DNA of 64,000 bases from Norana najaformis (taxonomy: Eukaryota; Annelida; Clitellata; Crassiclitellata; Hormogastridae), in contig OZ029918.1 in assembly GCA_964023275.1 (NCBI GenBank), forward strand, positions 17,774,361-17,838,360. The letters run 5' to 3'. Within the stretch, counting starts at the first letter, position 1; every line of letters starts with the position of its first letter. Shown here piece after piece: positions 54,000 to 63,699 of this stretch. A program made the translations under genes and the position numbers. The notes below the pieces were generated by a model. It worked only from the letters and a program-made list of their open reading frames with translations, ran no database searches and was not told the DNA's origin.

Positions 54000-54470
54000 T
54001 TTCCAAACAAGGTAGATGTTGGACAGTTAATGAAAAAATGTTTGCAATGTCTGTATTTTATCAAAGCAGAAAATCTTATAAGCTTGTTATAGCCGAACAA
54101 TAAAGAGTTCCCCATGGGACTTGCGGTTTCTAATGGCAGCGGTTATGATGTGTTCTTCCAAGGCTTACTTGCAAGACTTAAAACTTGCCAGATCAAAGAA
54201 GGTACTGCCATGCATTTTAAGCTGGCAGATTAGCCTACATTAAAGTCCATTATTGAACTGTGGAAAAATCTATATGCAGAGAACAAATATAAGTTCTTGT
54301 TGACATCTCGGTTAAACCAGGACTGCATTGAGAATTTTTTTCAACGATCCGTGGTTGTGGAGGACACCTGGACAATCCTGATGTCACAGAATTTTGTTCC
54401 AGTTTTAGATATATCGCTGTTGATAAATTGTTTATTGATAATTCTGAATGAAACTGTGAAAATGATATAG
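54000..54470 (+). pseudogene. P transposase core fragments
   Basis: Short frames in order: 'GRCWTVNEKMFAMSVFYQSR' (about 54015-54075), 'FFQGLLARLKTCQIKEGTAM' (about 54150-54215), 'LLTSRLNQDCIENFF' (54297-54342) and 'GGHLDNPDVTEFCSSFRYI' (about 54360-54415). These match the P/THAP9 transposase order, with the bulk of the catalytic core deleted between the first two. Frames change between fragments. Confidence 0.65.
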
Positions 54471-54475
54471 ATGAT

Positions 54476-54907
54476 GTGCTTATAGATATATCGTCATTGT
54501 TGAATCTTTTGAAGTCCAGATTACATGATGATGAACTCTATGCTTCTGCTTCACATATTGATCATGTGATCACTTGTGAAATGACATGTGAAGATGACTT
54601 TGACTTACAAGATATATCAGATATTCCTGATTTGCCACTGGAGGTTGACAATGTCTTGGCATATATGAATGGCTATATCTTAAGAAAGTGTGCCTTTAAT
54701 GATGGATCTGGCATGTGCCAAACATGCAGTGATTTGTACACAAGTGTACACTTGTCTTATCCTCAGTTTCCTTTCTTACAGCTAAAGGCATTTACAGACA
54801 CTGGTTGTTTAGTTTACCCATCCATGGCCTTTTTAGCTTTCACCAGGGAGTTGGAAAAACTGTTTCAGAATTCATTTGACAAATTGCAGCATAGTCTGGT
54901 ATATTAA
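54476..54907 (+). CDS. P transposase C-terminal domain (fragment)
   Basis: A 143-codon frame after the 'NQDCIENFF' block. It contains 'LPLEVDNVLAYMNGYILRKC' and 'CQTCSDLYTSVHLSYPQ', then 'LVYPSMAFLAFTRELEKLF', the C-terminal all-helical domain of THAP9/P transposases with its conserved 'YxxGYILRK' helix and Cys pair. It ends by frameshift at 54907, and the last residues continue as 'LNILACGSATCGARLKYMMK' up to about 55100. Confidence 0.75.
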   Translation: MLIDISSLLNLLKSRLHDDELYASASHIDHVITCEMTCEDDFDLQDISDIPDLPLEVDNVLAYMNGYILRKCAFNDGSGMCQTCSDLYTSVHLSYPQFPFLQLKAFTDTGCLVYPSMAFLAFTRELEKLFQNSFDKLQHSLVY

Positions 54908-55359
54908 AACGACTATACTTATTTGCCCAAAAGAATTTAGATATTGCTGCATGTGGATCAGCAACATGTGGTGCCCGGCTGAAATACATGATGAAATTGT
55001 ACATGACATTTCGAATCCACAGTAAGATCAAAATTCTTAACCAGCAACTTCAAAACTCCTGCAAACTTAAGATTAAGCGCAGTCATAAAGCAAAGAAAAT
55101 TTAGCATTTTCAATTTATTTTTTTGATTTGTCTGCCTTCTGTTGGTTTGGTCATGGATATAGACTTCTGAGGCTTTATTGTTGACATTATTTCTTTACTG
55201 AAGATAAATGTGAAACCAAAGATCTTTGTGTAATACTGCTAGCTGCATACACGTAGTTCAGTGTTAATGTTGTTAATTATGTATATTTGAATTTTATAAA
55301 CTATGAGTGAATTTTATTTGCAATAAAAAAATTAACTTTACTTGTATATCCAAATTTCA

Positions 55360-55560
55360 GGCCGAGAGAGCTTACCAATCGGCTACATTATTTGTCTGCC
55401 TGACTCCACGCTGTCTCTCTGCCTGACTCTTGGATCTTGGCCCGGAACCGAACCCTTTTGCCTATCGATTTTGTTTTGACTAAGCGCCTGTGAATAAGCT
55501 GGTCCCCACGGCGCGGCTTTCGTTGGACGCTGTAGAAATCTTGGAATTACGATTAGTGAA
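55360..55560 (+). mobile_element. L2-like 3' UTR fragment inserted in the P element
   Basis: The words 'ttttgcctatcgattttgtt', 'gcctgtgaataagctggtcc' and 'cgctgtagaaatcttggaat' are also found at 28735-28820, the 3' end of the L2-like element. It is a 5'-truncated insertion, younger than the P element. Confidence 0.75.
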
Positions 55561-55701
55561 ATACCAAGTCTATCTTTGCTAAGAAGCTATCAATCCAATC
55601 ACTACGTGGCGCCACGGTTTGCGTACATTTGACCACCACCAGGCCGAATACACAGCGGAGATAGGAAGTGTCATATCTTAGTCTAAGACTCTAAGATCTT
55701 T

Positions 55702-56900
55702 GGTTCTGGGATGTTCTTTCACCTGAGAAAATGCCTGCCGTTAACAAAGAATTATCATGTTGCAATTGATTTAATTTTAATGCAACAGAATGAAATGCAT
55801 CCATGCACATTATGATTACGAAATATGTAACGATCCATTTCATTCTCCCGATGGTTCCTTCACTACCCGGGGATCTCGGAAATATGACGCAAGGTACTTA
55901 GATACATGCCTAATTCAAATGCTTTTCCAAAACGTTCAAGCCTCATGAATTCGTCCAGGCAGTTGGATTCAATTCTTTCTGCGTGCCATCCATCCTCTTG
56001 AACGTCGATTTTGCCCTTTCCCAGTAACTTTCAACATAATGAATCTTTACAAATAGTGTTTAACTCGAAGAGATTCATCTTAACGTCAACTATAACCAAT
56101 CACAGCAGGCAGGGCAATAACAGGCCAAACTCACATCCAAAAGAAAGCGGTACCTGATACTACATGTTTGTCTTAGGGCCTATGGCTGTTAGTTGTCTGT
56201 GATGTCGATAAACGGTAATAAACTTTCGATTAATAATCTCCGACTCATCAGTATTTTCTGCAGTCATTTCGAATTCTACGTCTTCCGGAAGATCGTGCAC
56301 TGGCGTAACTGTGCATTTTTGTGTTCTCTGAGAGACCGATGCAGGTAAAATCGGCGCAGAACGCTCATTTGCGAAGTTGGAATCAGCTACAGATTCATCT
56401 GCAAATCTTGCGCTTGTTTCGGATTATTAAACATTGCCGAATAACGCTCATTTTGCAGCAAATTCGCTAAACATAAGGCAGAATTTCCATGCGGGATAAT
56501 CGCCTTTATACTATCAGCATTCTGATCGGACCAGTTTCTGTTTAACGACGCTGTGTCATAACGAAGATTGGATTGTAGTTTTATACGGCGGCTTCAAGCA
56601 AGTGACGTCATACTCCCTCTAGTGTAAGAAGTATAATCTTCATGCGGACAAGGCTGATACGTCATTTATACTATTCAGAGCATAGATATTATATCACTAA
56701 AAGGTTAGTAAGTGCTAGCAAGTAAGTAAATCGCTCCTGTGAAAATTTCAAAATCAAATAATGTCTGATTTTACAACTGATAGGGTTTAAATTTGAGGGT
56801 CACTGGGGAGGCCAGGGACTCGGTTGGAGGCACTGGCCCCCCACTGACCTCCATGTAGAGCCACCACTGGGGTTAGATCCTTCACCACCCCTGCCAAAGT
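55702..56900. other. Gypsy debris, then no recognised gene
   Basis: From 55702 to about 55960 the sequence continues the gypsy-like DNA interrupted by the P element (the target duplication joins them). Beyond this I see no coding motif up to the Ig exon. Confidence 0.4.
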
Positions 56901-56924
56901 CAGTTTTGTTTTCTTCCTTTAAAG

Positions 56925-57184
56925 GGCGTGTTTTGGAATGTTATATGATGTTGCAGAGAAACAACTTATCGCTGAGGATGACCGAGACCATTAACCAAGT
57001 AACTGTGACCTGCACATCGGACAGCCTGTTGATTCGTATTAGCAACATATCCACTGAACCACCTACGGTTGAATGGAATTTTTGTGGCAAAATCATTAAT
57101 AACAACGATGACGAGAGGGTTCAGATCGATACAGTTTGCAAGGAAGGAAACACGAATTACGAAGCCATCTTACGAATAAACAAA
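56925..57184 (+). CDS. Immunoglobulin-like domain, first exon (host gene)
   Basis: Probable host exon of 260 bases. It follows a polypyrimidine tract ending ttcctttaaag and starts in phase 1. It encodes 'TINQVTVTCTSD' (strand B with the first Ig Cys), 'PPTVEWNFCGK' (strand C with the Ig Trp), then 'NNNDDERVQID' and 'NYEAILRINK' (strand E), and ends at a gtaaat donor. The second exon at 58889 supplies strands F-G. The two exons total 345 bases, exactly 115 codons, and begin and end in phase 1, the usual phase for exons encoding extracellular Ig modules. Gene identity (receptor or adhesion protein) cannot be told from one domain. Confidence 0.7.
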
Positions 57185-57339
57185 GTAAATGACGGCACTT
57201 CATTTCCTGGTTTTAAAAAGTCATTTTGAAGTTTGTAGAATGGCTTACAATCTTACTTATTTCAGAGATGTAAATCTCAGAATAGTAAGGTCGGTGCACG
57301 GAGATCTTAAATGGCATGGTGCCCATTCAAACGGGCAGT

Positions 57340-57785
57340 GGTGGTGAAGGATCTCACGGCATACTTATAGTATCGGGGACCACTCTATTTTGGGCTATTT
57401 TAGGTATGACTTTGGGGAGAGCAAGAATCAGGATAGGATTTGTGGAAGAGGAGGGTCTTCAGTTTTGAGTGAAAGAGCTGCACAGAAATTGCAAGGATTG
57501 AAGTGTTGGTGAGTACGTATGACGGGTCAGATAATTGGCGTAATTGTAGTGGGAGTTTATTTCAGAGGGGTGAGGCAGCTATGTCTGTGAAGCAATTACC
57601 AAATTTTAAGGATGAGGTGATGGAAAAATTGTTAGTGGATGAGAAGTAGATTGAATAGAGTGGTTGGATTGTAAATAACTGACGAAGATAGGAGGGTTGG
57701 GAGGATTGAAGTGTGTTGTAGGTAAGTGATAGGGCTTTGTATTCGATTCGTTCAGGTATTTTAAGCCAGTGAAGTGATTTGAGAA
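57340..57785 (-). mobile_element. L2-like 3' end (intron)
   Basis: The minus strand reads 'HLILKFGNCFTDIAASPLWN' and 'KLPLQLRQLSDPSYVLTN', then 'FHSKLKTLLFHKSYPDSCS', the same C-terminal block as at 28443-28650. 5' truncated upstream of the 'FTGLKYLNES' text near 57770. Confidence 0.75.
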
Positions 57786-57925
57786 CAATAATATTAATAA
57801 TATTAAATTAAAATTAATAATATTAAATATTATTTAACAATATTGAATAATATTAATAAAATTTAATAATATTAAAATAAAAAATATTAATAAAAATATT
57901 AATTATAAAATTAATAATAATAATT
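57786..57925. repeat. AATATTA-type low-complexity tract
   Basis: Nearly pure A/T with aataatatta units. Confidence 0.85.
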
Positions 57926-57959
57926 AGAAACTTCTGTGCCGGTGTCTAATGCAAAAGGC

Positions 57960-58835
57960 ATTAACCAATGGCGACAAAGCCAAGCCACAATCATGTCAGT
58001 ATCCAGAATGTCAGTCCACAAGACAGAGAGGCAGCCTACGTTGGATAAGCAGTTTGAAAAAGATAAGTTTTAAGTTGAGATTGAAATGACAGAAGCAACA
58101 GAACAGAATGAACAGACACAGGGAGGGAGTTCCAGAATTTAGACCCAGCAACCGAAAAAGCCCGTTTACCCAGAACAGTTCTAGTCCAAGGTATGACCAG
58201 AGAAAGACATTCAGATAACTTGCAGAATAATGGTAAGTCTTGGAAATGTTGTGGTTGGCTGGAGTTCAATGTTTTATAAACTGTAAGTTCCAATTTGAAC
58301 AAATTCTTTGCTGAACAGGAAGCCAATGCAAAGATATAAGCACAGAGTCAAACACAACATATGCTCATATTTTGAAGTATCTGTAATGGCTCTAGCCAAG
58401 GAGTTCTGAACTCTTTGGAGTCTCTGCATATTTGACTCTGTGATACCAACAAGAACTGATTTACAGTATTCGAGACAACTAGAGACCAGTGCTTTGGCCA
58501 AGGAAATTCTAGAAGACATGGGGACATAACACCAACTGTATGTACGTCATGAGTATATATGTATGATGATTTACAAATACCATTTACATAGTTTGTGAGA
58601 GACAAAACAGAATCAAAAGCAATGCCCAAGTCATGAGCAGTACTGTATGTATGTATGCATATAAGTAGGTATCTGAGCATAATTTGTAAAGTGCTATTTA
58701 AGAACCTCTCAAAGCATGTGATCAAAAGGTCAAAGATTTTATGCATCTCTTTCATCTCAATGTGGACAGCATCTGCAGAGTGAATGCTGGCTTGATTGTG
58801 CTTGACTGAGCTGAGTTGTTGCAAGATAATAATGC
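57960..58835 (-). mobile_element. L2-like element, RT C-terminal domain (intron)
   Basis: The minus strand reads 'HDLGIAFDSVLSLTNYVNGI' (58640-58580), 'LEYCKSVLVGI' and 'QRLQRVQNSLARAITDTSKY' (58470-58360), and 'LGKRAFSVAGSKFWNSLPVS' (58170-58110). Frames change at about 58350 and 58300. 5' truncated near 58835, about 50 bases from the Ig acceptor. Confidence 0.75.
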
Positions 58836-58888
58836 AGTGGGCAGTTGGCAGTGATGCTGCTTAGTTATGCTATTATGTCTCTGTTTAG

Positions 58889-58973
58889 GTCACTGCCCAA
58901 GACTTTGGTGAATATACTTGCATTCTGAAGAACGGTTCAATGCAAATAAAGAAGAAAATAAGAATCACTCAAC
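58889..58973 (+). CDS. Immunoglobulin-like domain, second exon (host gene)
   Basis: 85 bases after the acceptor tgtttag and before gtaaga. It continues in frame from 57184 with 'VTAQDFGEYTCILKNGSMQI' and 'KKKIRITQ'. The D-x-G-x-Y-x-C motif is the strand F signature of Ig domains and gives the second disulphide Cys; the rest is strand G. It ends in phase 1. No further exon of the gene (another Ig domain, membrane segment or signal peptide) was recognised in the window, so the gene extends beyond it or through long introns. Confidence 0.75.
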
Positions 58974-58989
58974 GTAAGAAGAAATCTGC

Positions 58990-59635
58990 CTTTAAATTTG
59001 TTGCATAAAATAATCAGGAAACAGAGCCATCAGATTCAGTGAGAAATGTTTAGAGTACATTTATTTTTTTCTCACTTGGGAATGAACTGAACTTATGCAC
59101 ATAGCCAAAGAAAATGCATGCCATACCATCTTGGTCAGGGTCTTCTGTGCAGTGTTTACCCGAAAGCTGTATGGTTCACCTTCCATTCTTTTGGTCAAAA
59201 TATGGCCAAATAGTTTTGTAATCTTTTGCAACTCATTTATTTGCAAAGTCTGGCTGCCAGAAGACCAAAGCTGTACTATTCCTTCAGGCTTGTTCAGGTC
59301 TTGTGATCATAGACAAAGGGTGCACAATCTGTGGAGTAGCCCTCAGACTTGTTCTGTGCAGCCCTCAGGGCAATTTAAATTGACAAAGGAAAGTGGCCTA
59401 CGAACAGTAACTATATAAAATAAATTAGAACTTCATTGGGCTACTAACAGTTTTGTGACCTATAACAACCTGACACAGCGCTGTTCTTGTCTCTTTCTAA
59501 GATCTTGGATTATTATCTCTTTGTGTAACCTTGTTCTAGTTCTGTAAACCAGCTATTCTAGAATTTACTTATTTAATTGCCACCAGCAGCATGAGTGACT
59601 GAGTGATAATTAAGACCCAACATGCTTTTACAATA
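58990..59635. other. No recognised gene
   Basis: Presumed next intron of the Ig gene. A 61-codon minus-strand frame at 59061-59246 ('ELQKITKLFGHILTKRMEGE') is not recognised. Confidence 0.4.
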
Positions 59636-59639
59636 AATA

Positions 59640-60350
59640 AAGTTGTAATTGTAATTGTAATCTGACATTTATAAAGCGCCACTTCAAGAATAGACTCATG
59701 TGAGACTACTGTCAAATAATACAGACTTCAGGCGCTTGCGAAACTGTGGAAGGGACCAACTGAGGAATTCAAGCCGGAGCTCTCGGGACAGGCGATTCCA
59801 GCTATTAGGTCCAACATAGGCAAAGCTTCTAGACTGAGCTGTAGCAGTGCGCATACGAGGGACAGTCAGGAGTCCAAGGGAGGCTGACCGGAGAGTGCTA
59901 CGGCCTGGAACCAAGGAGACCAAAATGCTGAAGTCCCTAAGATATGATGGAGCAGAGCCAACGAGACAATTACACGTAAGCATTAGGATCTTGAACTGGA
60001 TACGTTGCTGAATGGGAAGCCAGTGCAGATTGTCCCGCATAAAGGAAGTTATATGGCCATACCTGGGGACACCTCCAGTAAGACGGGCAGCAGCATCAAG
60101 AACAGACTGAAGCTTGGAAATATTGGCAAGTGAGAGTCCAGCAAAGATAGCGTTACCAAAGTCCACCCTGGTGCAGATAAGGGCATGAATTAGAGTAGTA
60201 ACGGCATGAAAGGAGAGGGAGCGGCGGATGGTACGAAGCTGACGAAGGTGGTAAAAGCATGAACAGGAGACACTGTTAACATGATCGGTCAAGGAGAGTT
60301 CACCGTCCAGGACAACCCCAAGATCACGGAATTTGGAACAGAATAGAATG
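59640..60350 (-). mobile_element. CR1-like element 3' end
   Basis: A minus-strand non-LTR 3' end of a different family from the L2-like copies. It ends in (ATTACA)n at 59645-59662 and its 5' truncation lies near 60350. The 3' UTR begins 'gtggcgctttataaatgtca'. Confidence 0.8.
59696..60292 (-). CDS. RT C-terminal domain of CR1-like element (fragment)
   Basis: A clean 198-codon frame: 'MTDHVNSVSCSCFYHLRQLR', 'LIHALICTRVDFGNAIFAGL', 'SKLQSVLDAAARLTGGVPRY', 'DNLHWLPIQQRIQFKILML', 'SFAYVGPNSWNRLSRELRLE'. This is the standard C-terminal region of CR1-type RT. The true frame extends upstream ('FRDLGVVLDGELSL'), so the Met at 60292 is internal. The intact frame implies a fairly recent insertion. Confidence 0.85.
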   Translation of the reverse strand: MTDHVNSVSCSCFYHLRQLRTIRRSLSFHAVTTLIHALICTRVDFGNAIFAGLSLANISKLQSVLDAAARLTGGVPRYGHITSFMRDNLHWLPIQQRIQFKILMLTCNCLVGSAPSYLRDFSILVSLVPGRSTLRSASLGLLTVPRMRTATAQSRSFAYVGPNSWNRLSRELRLEFLSWSLPQFRKRLKSVLFDSSLT

Positions 60351-60389
60351 TCCGGAAACCTCTGGCGTAAAAGTTACTATACTTTAAAC

Positions 60390-62119
60390 GAAAATGCATA
60401 AACCTTCAGCCAAAAAGCCTAAGATTGAAGAGAAAAATCATCAGTTTAATGATGAAAGGACATTTCATTATTTTATGGATACTTTTAACAGTAAATTAAT
60501 GTGTTTAATATGCTGTGAATTAGTAAGTGTGGTGAAAGAGTTTAACTGCAGGTAGCATTATGAAATGAAACATGCTGCTGTCTATGATGAATTGAGGAGA
60601 CTTCAGAAGAAAGAAAATCGAACAGTTGGCAGAACAAGTTTTTTCACAAAGAAGTCGCATGAAGCACAATGTTTCACATACGCCAGCTGCAAAGTAGCAC
60701 AGATAATTGTAAAATATCACAGCCTTTCACAGATGGTGATTTTACCAGAGAATGTCTCCAAAGCATCTGCACAGAAATATGTCCGGAAAATGACAATCTT
60801 TTCAGCAAAGTCCCTTTATCAAGAATGACAATTCAACTCCGAGTCGAGGACCTTGCAAAAGACATTACTGAACAGCTGCATGAAAGGCTGGCTAGCTGCA
60901 AATATTTGTCAGTAGCTTTAGGTGAGAGCACTGATAATACTGACACTGCACAGCTCTTTGTGTGAGTAGTGAATGGTAATTTTGAAATAACTCAGGAATT
61001 GGCAGGGTTAGCATCATTCCATGGGCATACAACAAGTCTGTAAGTATTCAAAGATATGAGTCAGTTCTTGATGGGCTTAATGTACAGTGGTCAAAGCCTT
61101 GTAGTGTGACAACAGATGGAGCTCCTATAAGGGTAGGACAAGGAACAATATTAGCTCCTCAAGTGAAGTTACATTTAAACAAAATTGGTCTTCGAGGTCA
61201 ATATGTACCACTGTATTATTCACCGGGAATCACTCAGTAGTCGAGTAATGAACTTTGACAACGTAAAGAAATGTTTTCACTGCTGTTAACTTCATCCATT
61301 TCAAAGGCCTTAATCATTGGCAGATTAGATCCTTTCTGGAAGATAATAAGGCTCATTACCAAGATATTCCTTATCACACAGACGTCTGGTGGTTGGGTAA
61401 AGGGAAAGTTTTGAAAAGATATGTTGAACTGCTTTCTGAAATTCACAAATTTTTTACTGAGAAGAACAAAGAAACTCCTGTGTTTTGATGATAAGGTATG
61501 GCTGTCTGACTTGGCCTTTCTTACAGATATCGCAAGTCATTTGAATACATTGATTCATCACCTTCAAGGTAAAAAACAGTTTATCTCTGACATGTTTCAA
61601 GAGTTGCAATTTTTTCAATTAAATTTACAGCTCTTCCTTTCACATCTGCAGTCTGGGAATCTTGTTCATTTTGAGACATTCTCACTTTTCCAAAGGGAGT
61701 ACCAGTGTGACTTTACTAGATATCATGAGTCATGTGAAACTTTAAAGAAGGAATTTATTAGCTGTTTACAAGACTTCAAAGAAAAGAAAGAGCTATTTAA
61801 TTTCGTGCATGATCCCTTTTCCATTTCCATGGAAGCCATTCCTGATGAGTACCAGTTAGAGGTCATTGACCTTCAATGTTCAGCTGAACTGAAAGTGGCC
61901 TCTAAGGAAACTAACATTTTAACATTTTTCAGGAATCTTTATCCTGACAAATATGACAAAATTAAGGAAATGGCTTTAAAATTGTTTTTAGCAGTTGGAA
62001 GTACATATTTATGTGAACAAACATTCTCAATCATGAACCTCAACAAGAATAAACTGAGATCAAATTTGACTGATAACAGTCTCGACTCCATTTTGAAGAT
62101 TGCAACAACTGTAATATAG
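60390..62119 (+). pseudogene. hAT transposase, GTF2IRD2/Charlie-like
   Basis: A nearly complete but broken transposase. From an ATG at about 60392: 'KPKIEEKNHQFNDERTFHYF', then 'LMCLICCELVSVVKEFN' and 'HYEMKHAAVYDELRRL', a BED/C2H2-like zinc finger. Next 'ESTDNTDTAQLFV' (about 60920-60963; a conserved hAT catalytic-Asp region), 'MYHCIIHRESL' (about 61200-61235), 'WLSDLAFLTDIASHLNTL' (61500-61555), 'ISDMFQELQFFQ', 'QSGNLVHFETF' and the C-terminal 'TYLCEQTFSIMNLNKNKLRS' dimerisation block. The closest family I know is the hAT part of GTF2IRD2. At least four frame changes and a TAG at about 60550 break it. Confidence 0.8.
61421..62119 (+). CDS. hAT transposase C-terminal half (open fragment)
   Basis: A clean 232-codon frame, the longest intact piece of the transposase. 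It holds the insertion-domain text 'LQGKKQFISDMFQELQFFQ', 'YHESCETLKKEFISCLQDF' and the dimerisation domain 'LAVGSTYLCEQTFSIMNLNK' to 'LDSILKIATTVI'. The Met at 61421 is internal. The usual S of the CERxFS-like motif is present as 'CEQTFS'. Confidence 0.8.
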   Translation: MLNCFLKFTNFLLRRTKKLLCFDDKVWLSDLAFLTDIASHLNTLIHHLQGKKQFISDMFQELQFFQLNLQLFLSHLQSGNLVHFETFSLFQREYQCDFTRYHESCETLKKEFISCLQDFKEKKELFNFVHDPFSISMEAIPDEYQLEVIDLQCSAELKVASKETNILTFFRNLYPDKYDKIKEMALKLFLAVGSTYLCEQTFSIMNLNKNKLRSNLTDNSLDSILKIATTVI

Positions 62120-62449
62120 ATAAAGTAGTTCAACGCATTCAGTCACAACCATCTCATTAGATAAGTAGCAGCAAATTAGCCTTGAACTTATTAAGATTAA
62201 TTAAGTAAGAATTGGTTTTAAATTCCTCTTCAGTCTTCACTTTTGCATGCAAAATAAAACTGCACGAAATCTGTATACAGAATAGTAGTTTATTACAATA
62301 TTAATCAATGTTGTTTTAATTTACCAAGTTGCTGTTATATGTACAAATATATAATGTGGTTTTTGTGGCCCTTGAATTTAAAAAATGTAATCTAGTCTTT
62401 GACCAAAAAAGATTGTGCATCCATGTCATAGACGAGCTCTTTGAGCAGT
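62120..62449. other. No recognised gene
   Basis: AT-rich; probably 3' sequence of the hAT element. No terminal repeat found. Confidence 0.4.
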
Positions 62450-62451
62450 TA

Positions 62452-62690
62452 TAACTGTAATTGTCATTGTAATCACAAATTTATATATGCCACTTAAAAA
62501 GAAACTGATCAGAGGAACTCCAGCATAAAAGGAAATGACAGCATAAACCACAGTCAAACTGGATGGTCTTCAAGCAGTTATTGAAATGAGGCAAAGAGAG
62601 ACCAAGGAGTTCACATAAGTTGTCTAGCAACCTGCTAGACAACTTATTCCAAACTGAATGGGCGAATCAAAGTGAAGTTTTTTGCTGGAT
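62452..62690 (-). mobile_element. CR1-like 3' end fragment
   Basis: The minus strand reads 'SVWNKLSSRLLDNLCELLGL' and 'PHFNNCLKTIQFD', then a UTR and a tail 'ggcatatataaatttgtgat' followed by ATTACA-like units at 62452-62475. It is homologous to 59640-59830. Confidence 0.65.
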
Positions 62691-62699
62691 TCTGGACAT

Positions 62700-63500
62700 A
62701 CAGGGGTCATTCTACAGAAATGAACTATTTGGAGTTAGAATTTTCTTCCAAAAACTGTAGATTTCTGTTTAAAATGGAACTTTTATTGCATGAACATCGT
62801 TTTGAGAGCTATATATGTCAGAGCTCAAAATACTCTGGCTGTGCTGTATTTTAAAGAAAATTTTGTATCTGTTTTAATGTTGGTCGTTGGTATTACCAAA
62901 AGGTAACATAGAAAAATAGCCAGAATGTACATTTTTGAGTCACAATAACCTTCTGTGTATATGAAATTATGTAGCAGTGCTCCACATCAACTGGAATAGA
63001 TTCCTTTTTGAAATGTTCAACAAACAGCAACTATTTTTCCAACAGACAGACAACACAAGCTTTCACAATTGGTACTGACAAATGAGCAGTCTCCTATTTA
63101 TGTTCACTCATGAGCCACCAAGTTCAAACATTTCATTATGCTGCTAAACTGACTTGTTACCTTCTACAAAATAAGAAGTCCAACTCCTAAAAATGCTACA
63201 AATTAACTAGGTTAAGCCCACAAAACACTTGGTGACACCAGTGACAGTTGGTAAGACCAGTGACAATTGACAAATAGTATATAGCCAATATAAATACAAC
63301 AGTGTAAATATGCACTCATCTTAATTGTCATATCTAGATGGTTTGTACAGTTGTTGTTTCCGATAAAATTTTATGGCTTGTATGTTATAATTGGAAATGG
63401 GTTTCAATGCATGTGTATGTGAGCAAGACCTGTAGAAGCTAACGGTGCATATTTGTAACATCTCAATACAGTTACTGATGCAAGGCAGCTGACTTTTACT
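62700..63500. other. No recognised gene
   Basis: No coding motif or repeat recognised. Confidence 0.4.
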
Positions 63501-63514
63501 GACTATAAGGGTGC

Positions 63515-63690
63515 AGTCCCTAGGAACAGTCTGCTGAAGGTCGGTAGCTGGAACAGCAACCTCAACAGACTACTGTGGATGATTGCTTGGAACCATTGGC
63601 TTAATGGCTGCAGTTGAAATATAAAGAGTGACACCAATAGACTGCTGTGGACAATTGCTTGGAACTGTCTGCTAAAGGTCGGTAGCCAGA
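63515..63690. repeat. Two-copy tandem repeat
   Basis: The words 'ctgctgaaggtcggtagctg' / 'ctgctaaaggtcggtagcca' and 'agactactgtggatgattgc' / 'agactgctgtggacaattgc' each occur twice, about 90-140 bases apart. On the minus strand they give a repeated 'FQAI(V/I)HSSLL'. Confidence 0.65.
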
Positions 63691-63699
63691 AGATTCTCA

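Larger units (their letters stand above)
52501..55701 (+). mobile_element. P-element superfamily transposon with THAP domain
   Basis: A 3.2-kb element with a perfect 35-base terminal inverted repeat (52502-52536 and 55667-55701), starting aaagatcttagagtcttaga, and an 8-base duplication ggttctgg on both sides. P elements have 31-base-type inverted repeats and 8-base duplications. Inside are a two-exon THAP domain, a coiled-coil-like region and P transposase C-terminal text on the plus strand. Most of the catalytic RNase H-like core (about 350 residues in the family) is missing. Two non-LTR fragments have been inserted (about 53849-53960 and 55360-55560). Non-autonomous. Confidence 0.9.
57185..58888 (+). 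other. Intron of the Ig-domain gene
   Basis: 1,704 bases between donor gtaaat and acceptor tgtttag. It contains two minus-strand L2-like fragments and an AT-rich tract. Confidence 0.65.
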
